This document shows, in pieces, positions 18,560 to 27,671 of a DNA stretch of 64,000 bases (its first letter is position 1; every line of letters begins with the position of its first letter). The DNA is from an uncultured Paracoccaceae bacterium (GTDB taxonomy: Bacteria > Pseudomonadota > Alphaproteobacteria > Rhodobacterales > Rhodobacteraceae): positions 3,076,032-3,140,031 of the forward strand of contig CANMKS010000001.1 of NCBI GenBank assembly GCA_947498645.1, given 5' to 3'. Below the pieces are notes generated by a model. It did no database searches. It was not told the origin of the DNA and was given only the letters and a program-made list of their open reading frames with translations. A program made the position numbers and the translations under genes.

Positions 18560-20203
18560 GTGTCGGTCGATTTCGAGATTGCCTTGTTTGGCACATGCGT
18601 GCTGCGCAGCACGCAAACCCCGCGGACTGAGGTCACCGGGGCGAAGCACCGTGCCTTGTTTGCCCTTTTGGTGACGGCGCCCTTGGGGCGGCGCACCCGC
18701 TCTTATCTGCAAGAGACCCTTTGGGGGTTGGCCGATTACGAAAGCGGCCATCAGAATTTGCGCCGCGCATTGTCGGACCTGCGCAAGCTGATAGGCACCG
18801 GCTTTGACGACATCCTGAATGTCACAACGACAGAGATTGAAATTGACATGACCCGGATCAGGGTCATGGGCCACCCTTCCGACGGGCCGTTTCTGGCGGA
18901 CCTCAACGTCAAAGAGGCCGAGTTTGTGGCCTGGCGCGATGCCATCCGTGACGAGCCGTCCGCAGTGGCCGCACTTTGCCATCTGTCGCAGTCGCGCGGC
19001 CCGCGCCGGGTGCAACCGCGCGTCTGCGCCCTGCCCTTGGCCGTCCTTCCCGGCAGCCCGCCCGATCTGGCCATTGCTGCGGACTGGATCGCCGAAGAGG
19101 CCTGCCGCATGATGTCGCGCTCTTCACTGATCTCTGTCATCTCGCATCTGTCGGGCCGCGAGATGTCGCAGCAATTCATTGATGTGAAGGGCGTGCGTGA
19201 CACGTTGGGTGTTGACTATCTGCTGACGGGATCGATGCGCCCGCAGGGCGATGACTGGATCGCGGATATTGATTTCATTGATACGCGCACCGGTGCGTTA
19301 CTATGGAACCGCAACTTATGTTGCCCCAAGGATCGGTTCGCTGAACATGTGATGGATTGGCTGGTGAATGTGGTGCAGACCGCTGGCCGCTCAATCGCCG
19401 AAAGCGCCCTGCAAATGGGGCGGCAGACACCTTTGCCGCAACTGCCGGATCACAAGCTGCTGATCGCAGGTGCAACAGCGATGCATCACCCGACCTTGCG
19501 CGACTTTCTGCGCGCCCGACAGTTTCTGGACGAAGCCGTCGCCCGCGCGCCCTATAGCGCGCAGGTCCATGCATGGCTGGGCAAATGGTATGTGCTCAGC
19601 ATCATCAAGAATTACACCACGGATCGTGCCAGCGATACACAAAGAGCGTTGGACTGCACTGCCCGGTCGCTTGACCTGGACCCGCAATATAGTTTTGGCC
19701 TGACCATTGACGGGTTCGTGAACGGCAATATTCTGAAAAACCTCGACGTGGCCGAGGCGCGTTATACCGCCGCCCAGGACATCAACCCCAATGAGAGCAT
19801 GTCGTGGCTGCTGCGCGGTTCGTTGATGGCATTTCGTGACGAAGGCAAATCCGCCATTCGCGCCACCGAAACGGCACGGCGCCTGTCGCCGATTGACCCC
19901 TTTGGGTATTATTTCGACAGCCTTGCCAGTTCCGCCCATCTGGCGGCAGAGGATTATGAACAAGCACTGGTGCTGGCCAACAAATCGCTGGCGTCCAACG
20001 ACCGGCATATCTCGACCCTGCGCACGCGCATTGCAGCATTGCACGCGCTTGATCGCGGGTCTGAGGCGCAAGACACCGCACGGGATCTGCAACGCAGGTT
20101 CCCTGAGTTCAGCCTGTCGGAATATCGCAACACGCACCCGTCGTCCGAAAACAAGACCGGAAAACTGGTGATCAAGGCTCTGTCTTCGGCAGGCATTACA
20201 TAA
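18560..20203 (+). CDS. SARP-type transcriptional regulator with TolB-N-like and TPR regions
   Basis: The N-terminal ~95 residues form an OmpR-like winged helix of the SARP kind (EIALFGTCVL, KHRALFALLV, YLQETLWG, NLRRALSDLRKL). Residues ~150-260 resemble the segment of adenylate-cyclase-type regulators before their repeats (ALPLAVLPGS, GVDYLLTGSMRPQGDDWIADIDFIDTRTGALLW). The C-terminal ~270 residues are TPR-like helices. No NB-ARC ATPase is present. I start at GTG 18560, six bases after AGGAGA; GTG 18554 is too close. It lies 25 bp before the haloperoxidase-like gene and runs in the same direction as four hydrolase genes, so it probably controls them. Confidence 0.8.
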   Translation: MSVDFEIALFGTCVLRSTQTPRTEVTGAKHRALFALLVTAPLGRRTRSYLQETLWGLADYESGHQNLRRALSDLRKLIGTGFDDILNVTTTEIEIDMTRIRVMGHPSDGPFLADLNVKEAEFVAWRDAIRDEPSAVAALCHLSQSRGPRRVQPRVCALPLAVLPGSPPDLAIAADWIAEEACRMMSRSSLISVISHLSGREMSQQFIDVKGVRDTLGVDYLLTGSMRPQGDDWIADIDFIDTRTGALLWNRNLCCPKDRFAEHVMDWLVNVVQTAGRSIAESALQMGRQTPLPQLPDHKLLIAGATAMHHPTLRDFLRARQFLDEAVARAPYSAQVHAWLGKWYVLSIIKNYTTDRASDTQRALDCTARSLDLDPQYSFGLTIDGFVNGNILKNLDVAEARYTAAQDINPNESMSWLLRGSLMAFRDEGKSAIRATETARRLSPIDPFGYYFDSLASSAHLAAEDYEQALVLANKSLASNDRHISTLRTRIAALHALDRGSEAQDTARDLQRRFPEFSLSEYRNTHPSSENKTGKLVIKALSSAGIT

Positions 20204-20228
20204 GACGCACGACAAAGGGAGAATGGGA

Positions 20229-21338
20229 ATGGCACAATATGGTGGATTTGGCGGCTTCGGCGGCTTTGGAGGTTTCGGTGGGTTTGGCGGCTTCGGTGGC
20301 TTTGGTGGTGGCACCAACTTTACCGGGCTTGGCAGCTTTCTGGGCGCGCAGGATCCCGGTGGATACGATGCTGCAACAACACATGGATTGCAGACGACCG
20401 CCGAGGGGCTGCGGCACCTGACCGAAGGCGGCACGACCCCAACGGACAAAGAACTGCCATTCTCTGACAGCGCGAACCTTGCGGGGCTGGCCACTTGGGT
20501 GCGCGGCTCGCTTTATGTCAGCGAATACCTTTCTGGTATTTCGGCAACGACGTTTGCCGCAACCGATGACGACCCTGCAAAGGTCATCCTGGCTGTTGAT
20601 ACCGAAAACAGCCTGACGTTCGCCCGCCCGGCAAGCGATCTGTTGCGGGATCAATGCACCTTAGTGACCGAATATGCCAATCTGCGCGCCGAACGCAGCG
20701 CCGAGATCACATCGCAACTGGGCTTTCCAACGCCCTATTTTGCGATGATCCTTGGCTTGCATGAGGCCCATCACAGCAAAACCTTTGAGCTGATCACAGC
20801 GACCCAGGTGGCTGCGGCCCATACGGCGATGATAGCAAAGCATCATCTGGCCATCCGCCGCCCAGATCAGCTTGATGCCCGTATCATGCCCATGATCCCC
20901 ACACCGGGACACGGCAGCTTTCCATCGGCACATGCAACCGAGGCCTATGCCGTGTTGACGGTGCTGGAGGCACTGATCGCGGATTGGGGCACATTGGCCG
21001 AGGGTGCAGAGCGCGTTGCCGCCATGCGTGGTTTGGCCGAACGTATTGCCGTCAACCGCACTGTGGCGGGTGTGCATTATCCAATCGACAGTTGGGCGGG
21101 CGCTGCATTGGGGCGTCTGGTGGCTCAAACCGTGCTTAACCGGGCAGGTAAGCCGACAGATATCCATCATACGCTTTATGTGCCCACTAACGTCGACTTC
21201 TTCGATCTTGATTTCCGCGATGATGCTGCGGCGACAGCGGCGGGCATGACGGTGGCCAACCCGTCGCATACGGTTGCCGCCAAACCCGCCTTCACGTGGC
21301 TTTATGGTCAAGCTGCTGCCGAGCTGCAAGGGATCTGA
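20229..21338 (+). CDS. Vanadium-haloperoxidase/PAP2-type protein with N-terminal (GGF)7 repeat
   Basis: The protein has 369 residues. After MAQY come seven GGF triplets and a GGG (residues 5-28), then an acidic linker. The C-terminal half is all-helical with the full three-part signature of vanadium haloperoxidases and acid phosphatases: K204-x6-RP, P232-SAH-235 and N276-R-x5-H283-x3-D287. It could oxidise halides with bound vanadate or hydrolyse a phosphate ester; motifs alone cannot decide. No signal peptide or membrane segment is seen. ATG 20229 has AGGGAGA six bases upstream; ATG 20223 is too close to it. It is followed 3 bp later by the subtilase gene. Confidence 0.82.
   Translation: MAQYGGFGGFGGFGGFGGFGGFGGFGGGTNFTGLGSFLGAQDPGGYDAATTHGLQTTAEGLRHLTEGGTTPTDKELPFSDSANLAGLATWVRGSLYVSEYLSGISATTFAATDDDPAKVILAVDTENSLTFARPASDLLRDQCTLVTEYANLRAERSAEITSQLGFPTPYFAMILGLHEAHHSKTFELITATQVAAAHTAMIAKHHLAIRRPDQLDARIMPMIPTPGHGSFPSAHATEAYAVLTVLEALIADWGTLAEGAERVAAMRGLAERIAVNRTVAGVHYPIDSWAGAALGRLVAQTVLNRAGKPTDIHHTLYVPTNVDFFDLDFRDDAAATAAGMTVANPSHTVAAKPAFTWLYGQAAAELQGI
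20241..20303 (+). repeat. In-frame 9-bp tandem repeat encoding (Gly-Gly-Phe)7
   Basis: Seven copies of a 9-bp unit encode Gly-Gly-Phe. The glycine codons vary (GGT, GGA, GGC, GGG), while the phenylalanine codons alternate perfectly TTT/TTC along the seven units. The alternation suggests growth from an 18-bp two-triplet unit, and the glycine codon drift suggests that the protein repeat has been kept by selection rather than being a fresh slippage product. Confidence 0.9.
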
Positions 21339-21341
21339 TCG

Positions 21342-23411
21342 ATGTTTCAGCAGCGCGCACCCACTGAGCAAATCGACCGCTATACCGGCCCCTACGAGCG
21401 ATGGATCTATGCGCCCGAGCTGGGCTTTCCCTTTGCGTTTCCAGCCATCAAGAACGGAGCGGGCACGCATTTTTCCGCCCTGATGGAAGGGCAAGGGATG
21501 CTGGAGCAAAAGCCCGGTATCGACATCCGTGTGCCGCCTTTGTGGTCCGGCAATCCGCAAGTGACCCCATTTGCGATCTTTGACAAAGGGACGGCACCGA
21601 CCCTGACGGACGATGATACGCAGGACACCAAACTGTCCAAGATCCTGCACGAACTTGACGGCCCGCGGTTTCGCCTGAATTTGCCGATCAATCCGGCAAC
21701 CTGGCCTGATACTTATAACCCGGACACTGTACTGAACGGCTGGACGCCACCACCTGCCCCGCCAAAGGCCATCATTGGGGTGATTGATGATGGTATTCCT
21801 TTTGTGCATCGCGCCTTTCTGGACAGCACCGGCAAAAGCCGCATCAACCTGTGCTGGTTGCAAGCCGCACGTGCCGAAGCCAGCGCAGCCGTGCCCTTTG
21901 GGCGCGAGGTGACCAATACAGAGATTGACGCCCTGCGCACCCAACATGGCCGCAATGAAATGGCCATGTATCGCGCCAGCGGTGCGATTGACCGCGCTTT
22001 GCCCGAGCTTGGCACCGTGCTGAACCATCATGCCACCCATGGCGGCCATATCGCAGGGATCGCGGCGGGCAATGATTGCTATGTCGGTGCAGAGGCCTTG
22101 CCCGACGATGTGCAGATACTGGCGGTGCAACTGCCCAACACCATCGCCTGGGATACCTCTGGTATTGGCAAGGAAATGATGATGCTCAGCGCGATTGAGT
22201 ACATCATGCACCGCGCACGCGCGATTGCCGACCACTTTAACGTCCCCGAAATCCCGCTGATCCTCAACTTCAGCTACGGCTGGAGTGCGAACCGCCATGA
22301 CGGGGGCTCCAGCTTTGAGATTGCCGTCGAAGATCTGGTGACCGCGCGCAAGGCCGTACAGCCCCTGACAGAGCTTGTCATGCCCACAGGCAACAACTTT
22401 GCCAATGACATGCACGCACGCTTTATGGCACCCGATCTGATCGGGGGGATCATCGAGTTTGGCTGGAAAATCATGCCCGATGACCGCACCTCAAGTTATC
22501 TGGAGATGTGGTTGCCGCCTGAATTCAATCCGGAAAGCTGGGAAGTGGTCGTGACCCCACCTGAGGGCACTGATCTGGACCAGCCCGGCTTCATCCCTGT
22601 CGTGCCTGATCCGGACCTTGCGGGCGGTGACCCGCGCCGCTTTATCGAGCTTGAACGCAACGGAGAAAACATCGGCCAATTGTCTGTGGACAAGCACCAG
22701 GACAACCGCTGGCGGATCATGATCGCCCTCGTGCCAACCGTGCCGGGGCCAGAGCACAGCAGGCGCGCGCCGGTAGGCAACTGGACGATTAAGGTGGACA
22801 CGGGTGGTGCGCCATTGACGGGCGCGCAGGCGCTTGATGTCTGGGTGCAGCGTGATGATGACCCTACGCAATTGGGCACAGGCGGGCAGCAAAGCCACTT
22901 GGTTGATCTGGCAGGCAACGCCGCCGCCGCACCACTGCCGCCAATCCGCGGCTTTGGCTGCATCAACGGGATCGGCACGGCACCCTCAACCATTCGGGTG
23001 GCAGGGTACAATCAGGCCACCAAAATGCCGTCGTCCTACAGCGGCAGCAGCGCGCTCGCCGCTTTGCCGGGGGGTGAGGTGATTATGGGCCCCGAGGTTC
23101 CAGTCATCTCTGCTGTGTCCGATCAGGGGGCTTTTCGGCCCGGATTACCCTCAATTGGGGTGCTGTCTGGTTCGGGCGCACGGATCGTGGGCACCAGTGC
23201 GGCAGCGGCAGCGGCAAGCCGTCTGATGGTGGCCAATATCGCCGCAGATCAGGACCCAAAGCAGGGCTTTGAACCATTGCCGGTGCCGGGCGCAAACGCG
23301 ACGCTGGAAGAGGCAAAAAACAAAGCGCGCTCAGGCTCTTACCGTGCGCCACCTGTCTGCGGATCAAAGCTGCCCGTACCGGCTGTGAACGGCGGCGGCG
23401 CAGGGGTGTGA
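21342..23411 (+). CDS. S8 family (subtilisin-like) serine peptidase
   Basis: The protein has 689 residues with an intact subtilase triad: Asp149 in GVIDDGIPF, His233 in THGGHIAG, and Ser619 in VGTSAAAAAASR. The long stretch between His and Ser contains an inserted beta-rich region (about 370-500, with EMWLPPEFNPESWEV and NWTIKVDTGG) of the type seen in large bacterial subtilases. There is no signal peptide or obvious propeptide, which is unusual for S8 enzymes and suggests cytosolic action or export by another route. It is the second of four tightly linked hydrolase genes. Confidence 0.85.
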   Translation: MFQQRAPTEQIDRYTGPYERWIYAPELGFPFAFPAIKNGAGTHFSALMEGQGMLEQKPGIDIRVPPLWSGNPQVTPFAIFDKGTAPTLTDDDTQDTKLSKILHELDGPRFRLNLPINPATWPDTYNPDTVLNGWTPPPAPPKAIIGVIDDGIPFVHRAFLDSTGKSRINLCWLQAARAEASAAVPFGREVTNTEIDALRTQHGRNEMAMYRASGAIDRALPELGTVLNHHATHGGHIAGIAAGNDCYVGAEALPDDVQILAVQLPNTIAWDTSGIGKEMMMLSAIEYIMHRARAIADHFNVPEIPLILNFSYGWSANRHDGGSSFEIAVEDLVTARKAVQPLTELVMPTGNNFANDMHARFMAPDLIGGIIEFGWKIMPDDRTSSYLEMWLPPEFNPESWEVVVTPPEGTDLDQPGFIPVVPDPDLAGGDPRRFIELERNGENIGQLSVDKHQDNRWRIMIALVPTVPGPEHSRRAPVGNWTIKVDTGGAPLTGAQALDVWVQRDDDPTQLGTGGQQSHLVDLAGNAAAAPLPPIRGFGCINGIGTAPSTIRVAGYNQATKMPSSYSGSSALAALPGGEVIMGPEVPVISAVSDQGAFRPGLPSIGVLSGSGARIVGTSAAAAAASRLMVANIAADQDPKQGFEPLPVPGANATLEEAKNKARSGSYRAPPVCGSKLPVPAVNGGGAGV

Positions 23412-23506
23412 ATTATTGTGCATAAAACCTTCACACTGATCTCACTCACACTGACGTAACGACAACTCCTACCCTTTGATTGTGTCTCGCAATTGGGGGT
23501 AGGACA

Positions 23507-24640
23507 ATGACAACAGCATCGCTGACATGGACGGCCCGTCCGTCACTGGCACCAAACCCAATCGGGTGGGTGAAAACAGTTATGGCGCAACTTGGTGCGG
23601 CCCGCTGCGCCAATGCCGCAACACCCTGCCCCGCCATCGCCACCCAAAACATCAACGACGGCAAGGTTCTGGTGCTGCCCGGCATGATGGGCTCGCGGCT
23701 GAGTGTCCTGAATGGCGATCAGTTCGAGACAGCGTGGCTGCATCCCGCCCAGATTGCCGCAGGCGGTATTGCCCGGCTGAAGTGGCCCGCACCTGTCAAA
23801 GCGACAGGTGCGCTTGCGGCCTCTTATGGTCAGCTTCTGATGCGGCTGCGGATGGCCGGTTTTGATGCGGAGTTTCTGCCATATGATTGGCGGCAGTCCC
23901 CCGACACCATCGGCGATGAATTGATTGCGCAGCTGCGCACACGACACCTTTCCGGCGTCACCCTGGTGTGTCACTCAATGGGTGGATTGGTTGCCCGGCA
24001 GATGGCCGCAGCCGACCCGGACGGCAAGGTGATCGCACGGGTCATCACCATTGGCACGCCAAATCGCGGCTCCTATGCGCCGCTTCAGATGTTTGATCTG
24101 AGCCATCCGACGCTGGCCACATTGGCGCGCATCGACACGGTGCATGACCGCCGGGCATTGGTGCAGGATTACCTGCGCGATTTTCCGGGCCTGCTGGCGA
24201 TGTTGCCATCCGGCGAAGGCGCTGATGCGGACCACTTTGATACATCCGATTGGCCAGAAAGTACCGTCCGGCCCTGTGCTGCGCTGCTTGGCGATGCCAG
24301 ATCCAAAGTTGCCGCTTTGCCCGCGCCGGACGCCCGGTTTCACCAGATCATCGGCACGGGCCACAGCACCATTGTCGGCGCAAAGGCCGCGGGCGACGGT
24401 TTCCGGTTCGACAGGTCCGACGATGGCGACGGGGTTGTCGCCCGCTGCTCGGCAGAGCACGGCGACCTGCCCCGGTATTTCATTCGCTGTGCTCATGGGA
24501 TGCTTTGCAACAACCGGACCGTCATTGCGACAACCGTTGATCTGATCCGCAAGGGCAGGCCCGTTTCACCCGCAGTAAGAGCCAAAGGCCGCACCGCAAT
24601 TTTCAAACAGCTGCGTCACACGCGCCCTGACTTCGCGTGA
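23507..24640 (+). CDS. Alpha/beta hydrolase of the lecithin:cholesterol acyltransferase (LCAT) type
   Basis: This 377-residue enzyme has LVLPGMMGSRL near residue 55, a nucleophile elbow CHSMGG with Ser157, Asp308 in DDGDGVV and His330 in CAHG. The order and the DGDGxV motif match the LCAT/phospholipase family (PF02450), so an ester or acyl-transfer activity on a lipid is likely. There is no signal peptide. ATG 23507 follows GGGGGTAGGA; upstream in-frame codons lack a binding site. A 95-bp spacer separates it from the subtilase gene, and a promoter there is possible. Confidence 0.8.
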   Translation: MTTASLTWTARPSLAPNPIGWVKTVMAQLGAARCANAATPCPAIATQNINDGKVLVLPGMMGSRLSVLNGDQFETAWLHPAQIAAGGIARLKWPAPVKATGALAASYGQLLMRLRMAGFDAEFLPYDWRQSPDTIGDELIAQLRTRHLSGVTLVCHSMGGLVARQMAAADPDGKVIARVITIGTPNRGSYAPLQMFDLSHPTLATLARIDTVHDRRALVQDYLRDFPGLLAMLPSGEGADADHFDTSDWPESTVRPCAALLGDARSKVAALPAPDARFHQIIGTGHSTIVGAKAAGDGFRFDRSDDGDGVVARCSAEHGDLPRYFIRCAHGMLCNNRTVIATTVDLIRKGRPVSPAVRAKGRTAIFKQLRHTRPDFA

Positions 24641-24680
24641 CCGGCATCTTTCAACGAATTTCATGAAAAGGAATTTTCCA

Positions 24681-27662
24681 ATGGCAAAGTCTCAGAAAAA
24701 TGAACGCCCAGCGCCGGACCACGTCACAGTGATTGTGACGGTCTGTGACCACATCGGGCAACCCGTTGACACGGCCATGAACGTGGCATTGGTGGATGGC
24801 AAAAAGACCCACAAGCTAAAGCGTGAGGGATCAACCGCCGTCTATACTGGCGCGGTCCCGCAAGGCACCTACACGGTCAAGGCCGATGGCAAGGCAGGCG
24901 TAGCACCACCGCAGACACATTCAGTCGCGGCGGACCCAACATCTGTGACACTCTTCGTGGGTGCAAAGGACTGGCCGTTTTATCGACTTGGCCAAAGTGC
25001 CGTGCCCTTTCCACCGCCCGGCCCGATGCTGGCAGTGGCTTTTCCTGACGTTCACCCTGACCAGGGTGAGGCGAAAAAGCTGTGTGATCAGATCACCAAA
25101 GAGCTTCCGCTGGCCCCGGCAGTACCGGAATACAGCAAAGACAAAGACGCATTCATGCAGGCCGACGGGGCGATCTGGCTGTTTCGGATCACCCAAAAGG
25201 ACACGCCCAAGCTGCGCGCCGATCTGCACAGGAAAATCCTGCGCATCACCGACAACCGCGGACGTGTGGGTGTGCCTGTCGATCTGAATGCCGATCAGAT
25301 CAAGGTCATCGATAATCAGTTTGTATTGCGCTTTGTGGATGGCACCACCGAGGATGAGATTGATGCATATATCGCGCGCGTGAAAGGCACGTCCTTGCGC
25401 AGTTTCCGGCAAGCACGCAATGCGCGGCTTGTGGCTTTGCCACCGGGCGATCTGATGGATCACCTCAGAGCCGTTGAAGACCTGCATGACGCCGGGCTGC
25501 TGATCTATGGCGAGCCTGATATCATGGCGGAACTGTCCGATGATGCCTTCCCTGAAGACCCGCCAAACGATCCCACTTTTGCAGCACAGGCCAATCTGAC
25601 ACTGCAAAACGTGGATGTGGCCTGGCGGATGCTGGACGTGGCGGCACCGCAAAAGACACTGGGCGATCCTGATGTGGTTGTCGCCTCGCTTGATCGCGGG
25701 CTGGACACCGATCACCCCGACATCGGCGGTAATCTGTCGGATGGATCGGCACAGGTGCTGCGCTGCTATGATTTCTCTGGCCTGCGCGAATGCACGGTGC
25801 CCGGATATCAGCCAGACACCAGCCACGGCATGGGCGTTTACGGTATCATCGCCGCTTTGACCAACAATGGTGATGACGTGTCTGGCATTGCCCCCAACAC
25901 CCGGCAGATCGTGATGGAGCGCCCCTCCCTCTCTAGCGCCAATTACCCTGACGTTCTGCTGTGGGCGGCGGGCTTTACCACTGGCAACCCAAGTGCCGGC
26001 TGGCCCGCCGAACCACTTGCCGATGGTGCTGATATCATCAGTTGTTCGCATGGTGACAGCGGTGTCGCCCTGTCTGGCATCATGGATGATACGTTCCAGC
26101 TTTTGGCCAATAGCGGTCGTGGGGGTTTGGGCACTATTGTCGTCTACTCGGCAGGTAACGCCAATACGCTGATCACCGGTTTTCGGACCTGGGCTGCACA
26201 CCCTGATACGCTGGCAATCGCCAACTCCAACCTGCCCGATGGCGGCGGGGTTGAGCGTAAGGTGGGATCATCCAACTTCGGCCCGGAAATCGACATCTGT
26301 GCCCAAGGTGCAGGTGCGCCGTCGCTGAATGCCTCTGGTGGCGAGCAGACCTTTGGCGGCACATCAGCCGCTGCCCCTACCGTTGCTGCCGCCTGTGCGC
26401 TGATCCTGTCAGCCAACCCAGGCCTGCGTCTGGAAGAGGTGCGCGCGATCCTGCGCGACACGGCGGTCAAGATTGACGTCAACAACGCCAATGCCACGGG
26501 GCGCTGGCGCGATGTGAACAACCTGATCTCGACCAACCCGGCCTATGCCGGCCCCAACTTTTCCCAGTTCTACGGGTTTGGGCGGCTGAATGTCTCTGCC
26601 GCTGTGGAACGGGCCGGGTGGCGTTTGTCGCTGTTTCTGGCTGACAATGGCGATTACGGGCATACCTGCCTTGGCAGTTTCAAGGACATGATGCTGACCC
26701 TCAGCAACAGTGGCGTCAACACTGTGCCGATCACCAATATCGTGTCGTCAAATGCCGAGTTCGTCGTGCCGAATGTGCTGGACTATCCGCTGTTCATTGA
26801 ACCGGGGAATGCCCTGCAAGTGCCGATCCGGTTTGATCCGGCGTCATTGGGCAACAAGTCCGCGACAATCTCGGTTGAAAGCGGGCCGTTCCAGACACGC
26901 ACCATCAAGGTAACCGGCAAGGCACCTGCGCCAGAGCTGGATCTGATCATCGCCGCGGGCGGGGATTTCGGCAAGACATGCGTGGACGATCACGTCGACC
27001 AGACGCTGAGTTTGGTCAACAGCGGCCCCTGTCCGCTGACCGTGGCCAATATCACGTCATCCTCTGCGGATTTTGTGGTGGCGGACGTGCAAAGCTTTCC
27101 CATTCGGATCGCTCCCGGCACGGCTGTAGAGGTGCCCATTCGCTTTGCACCAAACAGCATCGGCGCAAAATCAGCCGTGATCACGGTAACAAGCGATGAC
27201 CCGACAGGACCAAAGAGCGCCAGGGTGTCGGGCAAAGTCCTCTGGGGCAAGATCGCGGTCACCGGATCAACCTGTATCGGCGGCGTTCAAGCCGGGTGTC
27301 TGGGCGAGACGACAATCACGATCTGCAATACCGGCGATTGCAAGCTGAAGGTCGCAAGCGTCGCGTTCAAGAAGCCAAGCAAGTATTGGAAGCTGGTAGG
27401 CAACCCCTTCCCCGCAGTGCTGCATCCCGGTTCATGCCTCAACGTGTTGATCCGCTACCGGGCGGATCAGAAGTGCCCGACGCCCAACAAGCTGATCATC
27501 AAGAGCGATGATCCCAAGACGCCGGTGAAGAAGCTGCGCCTGCTGGCATACACCAGCAGTGCGGGGTCAAAATCAGCCTGTGGCTGTGACAAGGGATGCA
27601 ATGACGCATGTTGCAGCGTGCAGAGCATTGATCCGTGTTGTTGGGACGAGTGTTCTGGTTAA
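24681..27662 (+). CDS. S8 subtilase with N-terminal beta domain, Hydin-like repeats and Cys-rich tail
   Basis: The protein has 993 residues. An N-terminal ~80-residue beta domain (VIVTVCDHIGQPVDTAMNV) resembles a Cna-B/carboxypeptidase-regulatory fold. A linker like a peptidase inhibitor follows, then the catalytic domain with Asp338 (VASLDRGLD), His382 (TSHGMG) and Ser562 (GGTSAAAP). Two or three Hydin/choice-of-anchor-type Ig repeats (about 650-960; VPIRFDPASLG, VPIRFAPNSIG) come next. The last 28 residues hold eight cysteines. No signal peptide is present. ATG 24681 follows AAAAGGA; the ATG at 24663 would place that site inside the gene. It ends the cluster at a strong terminator. Confidence 0.85.
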   Translation: MAKSQKNERPAPDHVTVIVTVCDHIGQPVDTAMNVALVDGKKTHKLKREGSTAVYTGAVPQGTYTVKADGKAGVAPPQTHSVAADPTSVTLFVGAKDWPFYRLGQSAVPFPPPGPMLAVAFPDVHPDQGEAKKLCDQITKELPLAPAVPEYSKDKDAFMQADGAIWLFRITQKDTPKLRADLHRKILRITDNRGRVGVPVDLNADQIKVIDNQFVLRFVDGTTEDEIDAYIARVKGTSLRSFRQARNARLVALPPGDLMDHLRAVEDLHDAGLLIYGEPDIMAELSDDAFPEDPPNDPTFAAQANLTLQNVDVAWRMLDVAAPQKTLGDPDVVVASLDRGLDTDHPDIGGNLSDGSAQVLRCYDFSGLRECTVPGYQPDTSHGMGVYGIIAALTNNGDDVSGIAPNTRQIVMERPSLSSANYPDVLLWAAGFTTGNPSAGWPAEPLADGADIISCSHGDSGVALSGIMDDTFQLLANSGRGGLGTIVVYSAGNANTLITGFRTWAAHPDTLAIANSNLPDGGGVERKVGSSNFGPEIDICAQGAGAPSLNASGGEQTFGGTSAAAPTVAAACALILSANPGLRLEEVRAILRDTAVKIDVNNANATGRWRDVNNLISTNPAYAGPNFSQFYGFGRLNVSAAVERAGWRLSLFLADNGDYGHTCLGSFKDMMLTLSNSGVNTVPITNIVSSNAEFVVPNVLDYPLFIEPGNALQVPIRFDPASLGNKSATISVESGPFQTRTIKVTGKAPAPELDLIIAAGGDFGKTCVDDHVDQTLSLVNSGPCPLTVANITSSSADFVVADVQSFPIRIAPGTAVEVPIRFAPNSIGAKSAVITVTSDDPTGPKSARVSGKVLWGKIAVTGSTCIGGVQAGCLGETTITICNTGDCKLKVASVAFKKPSKYWKLVGNPFPAVLHPGSCLNVLIRYRADQKCPTPNKLIIKSDDPKTPVKKLRLLAYTSSAGSKSACGCDKGCNDACCSVQSIDPCCWDECSG

Positions 27663-27671
27663 CGAGTGTTT

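Noticed and set aside
20661..22415. 584-residue open frame on the minus strand opposite the haloperoxidase and subtilase genes
   Set aside because: It lies wholly antisense to two genes with intact catalytic motifs. Its composition is rich in His, Gln, Gly and Cys as expected of a GC-rich shadow, and no domain or ribosome binding site is seen.
24921..26201. 426-residue minus-strand frame inside the large subtilase gene
   Set aside because: The coding strand carries the full catalytic triad; the antisense frame has no motif.
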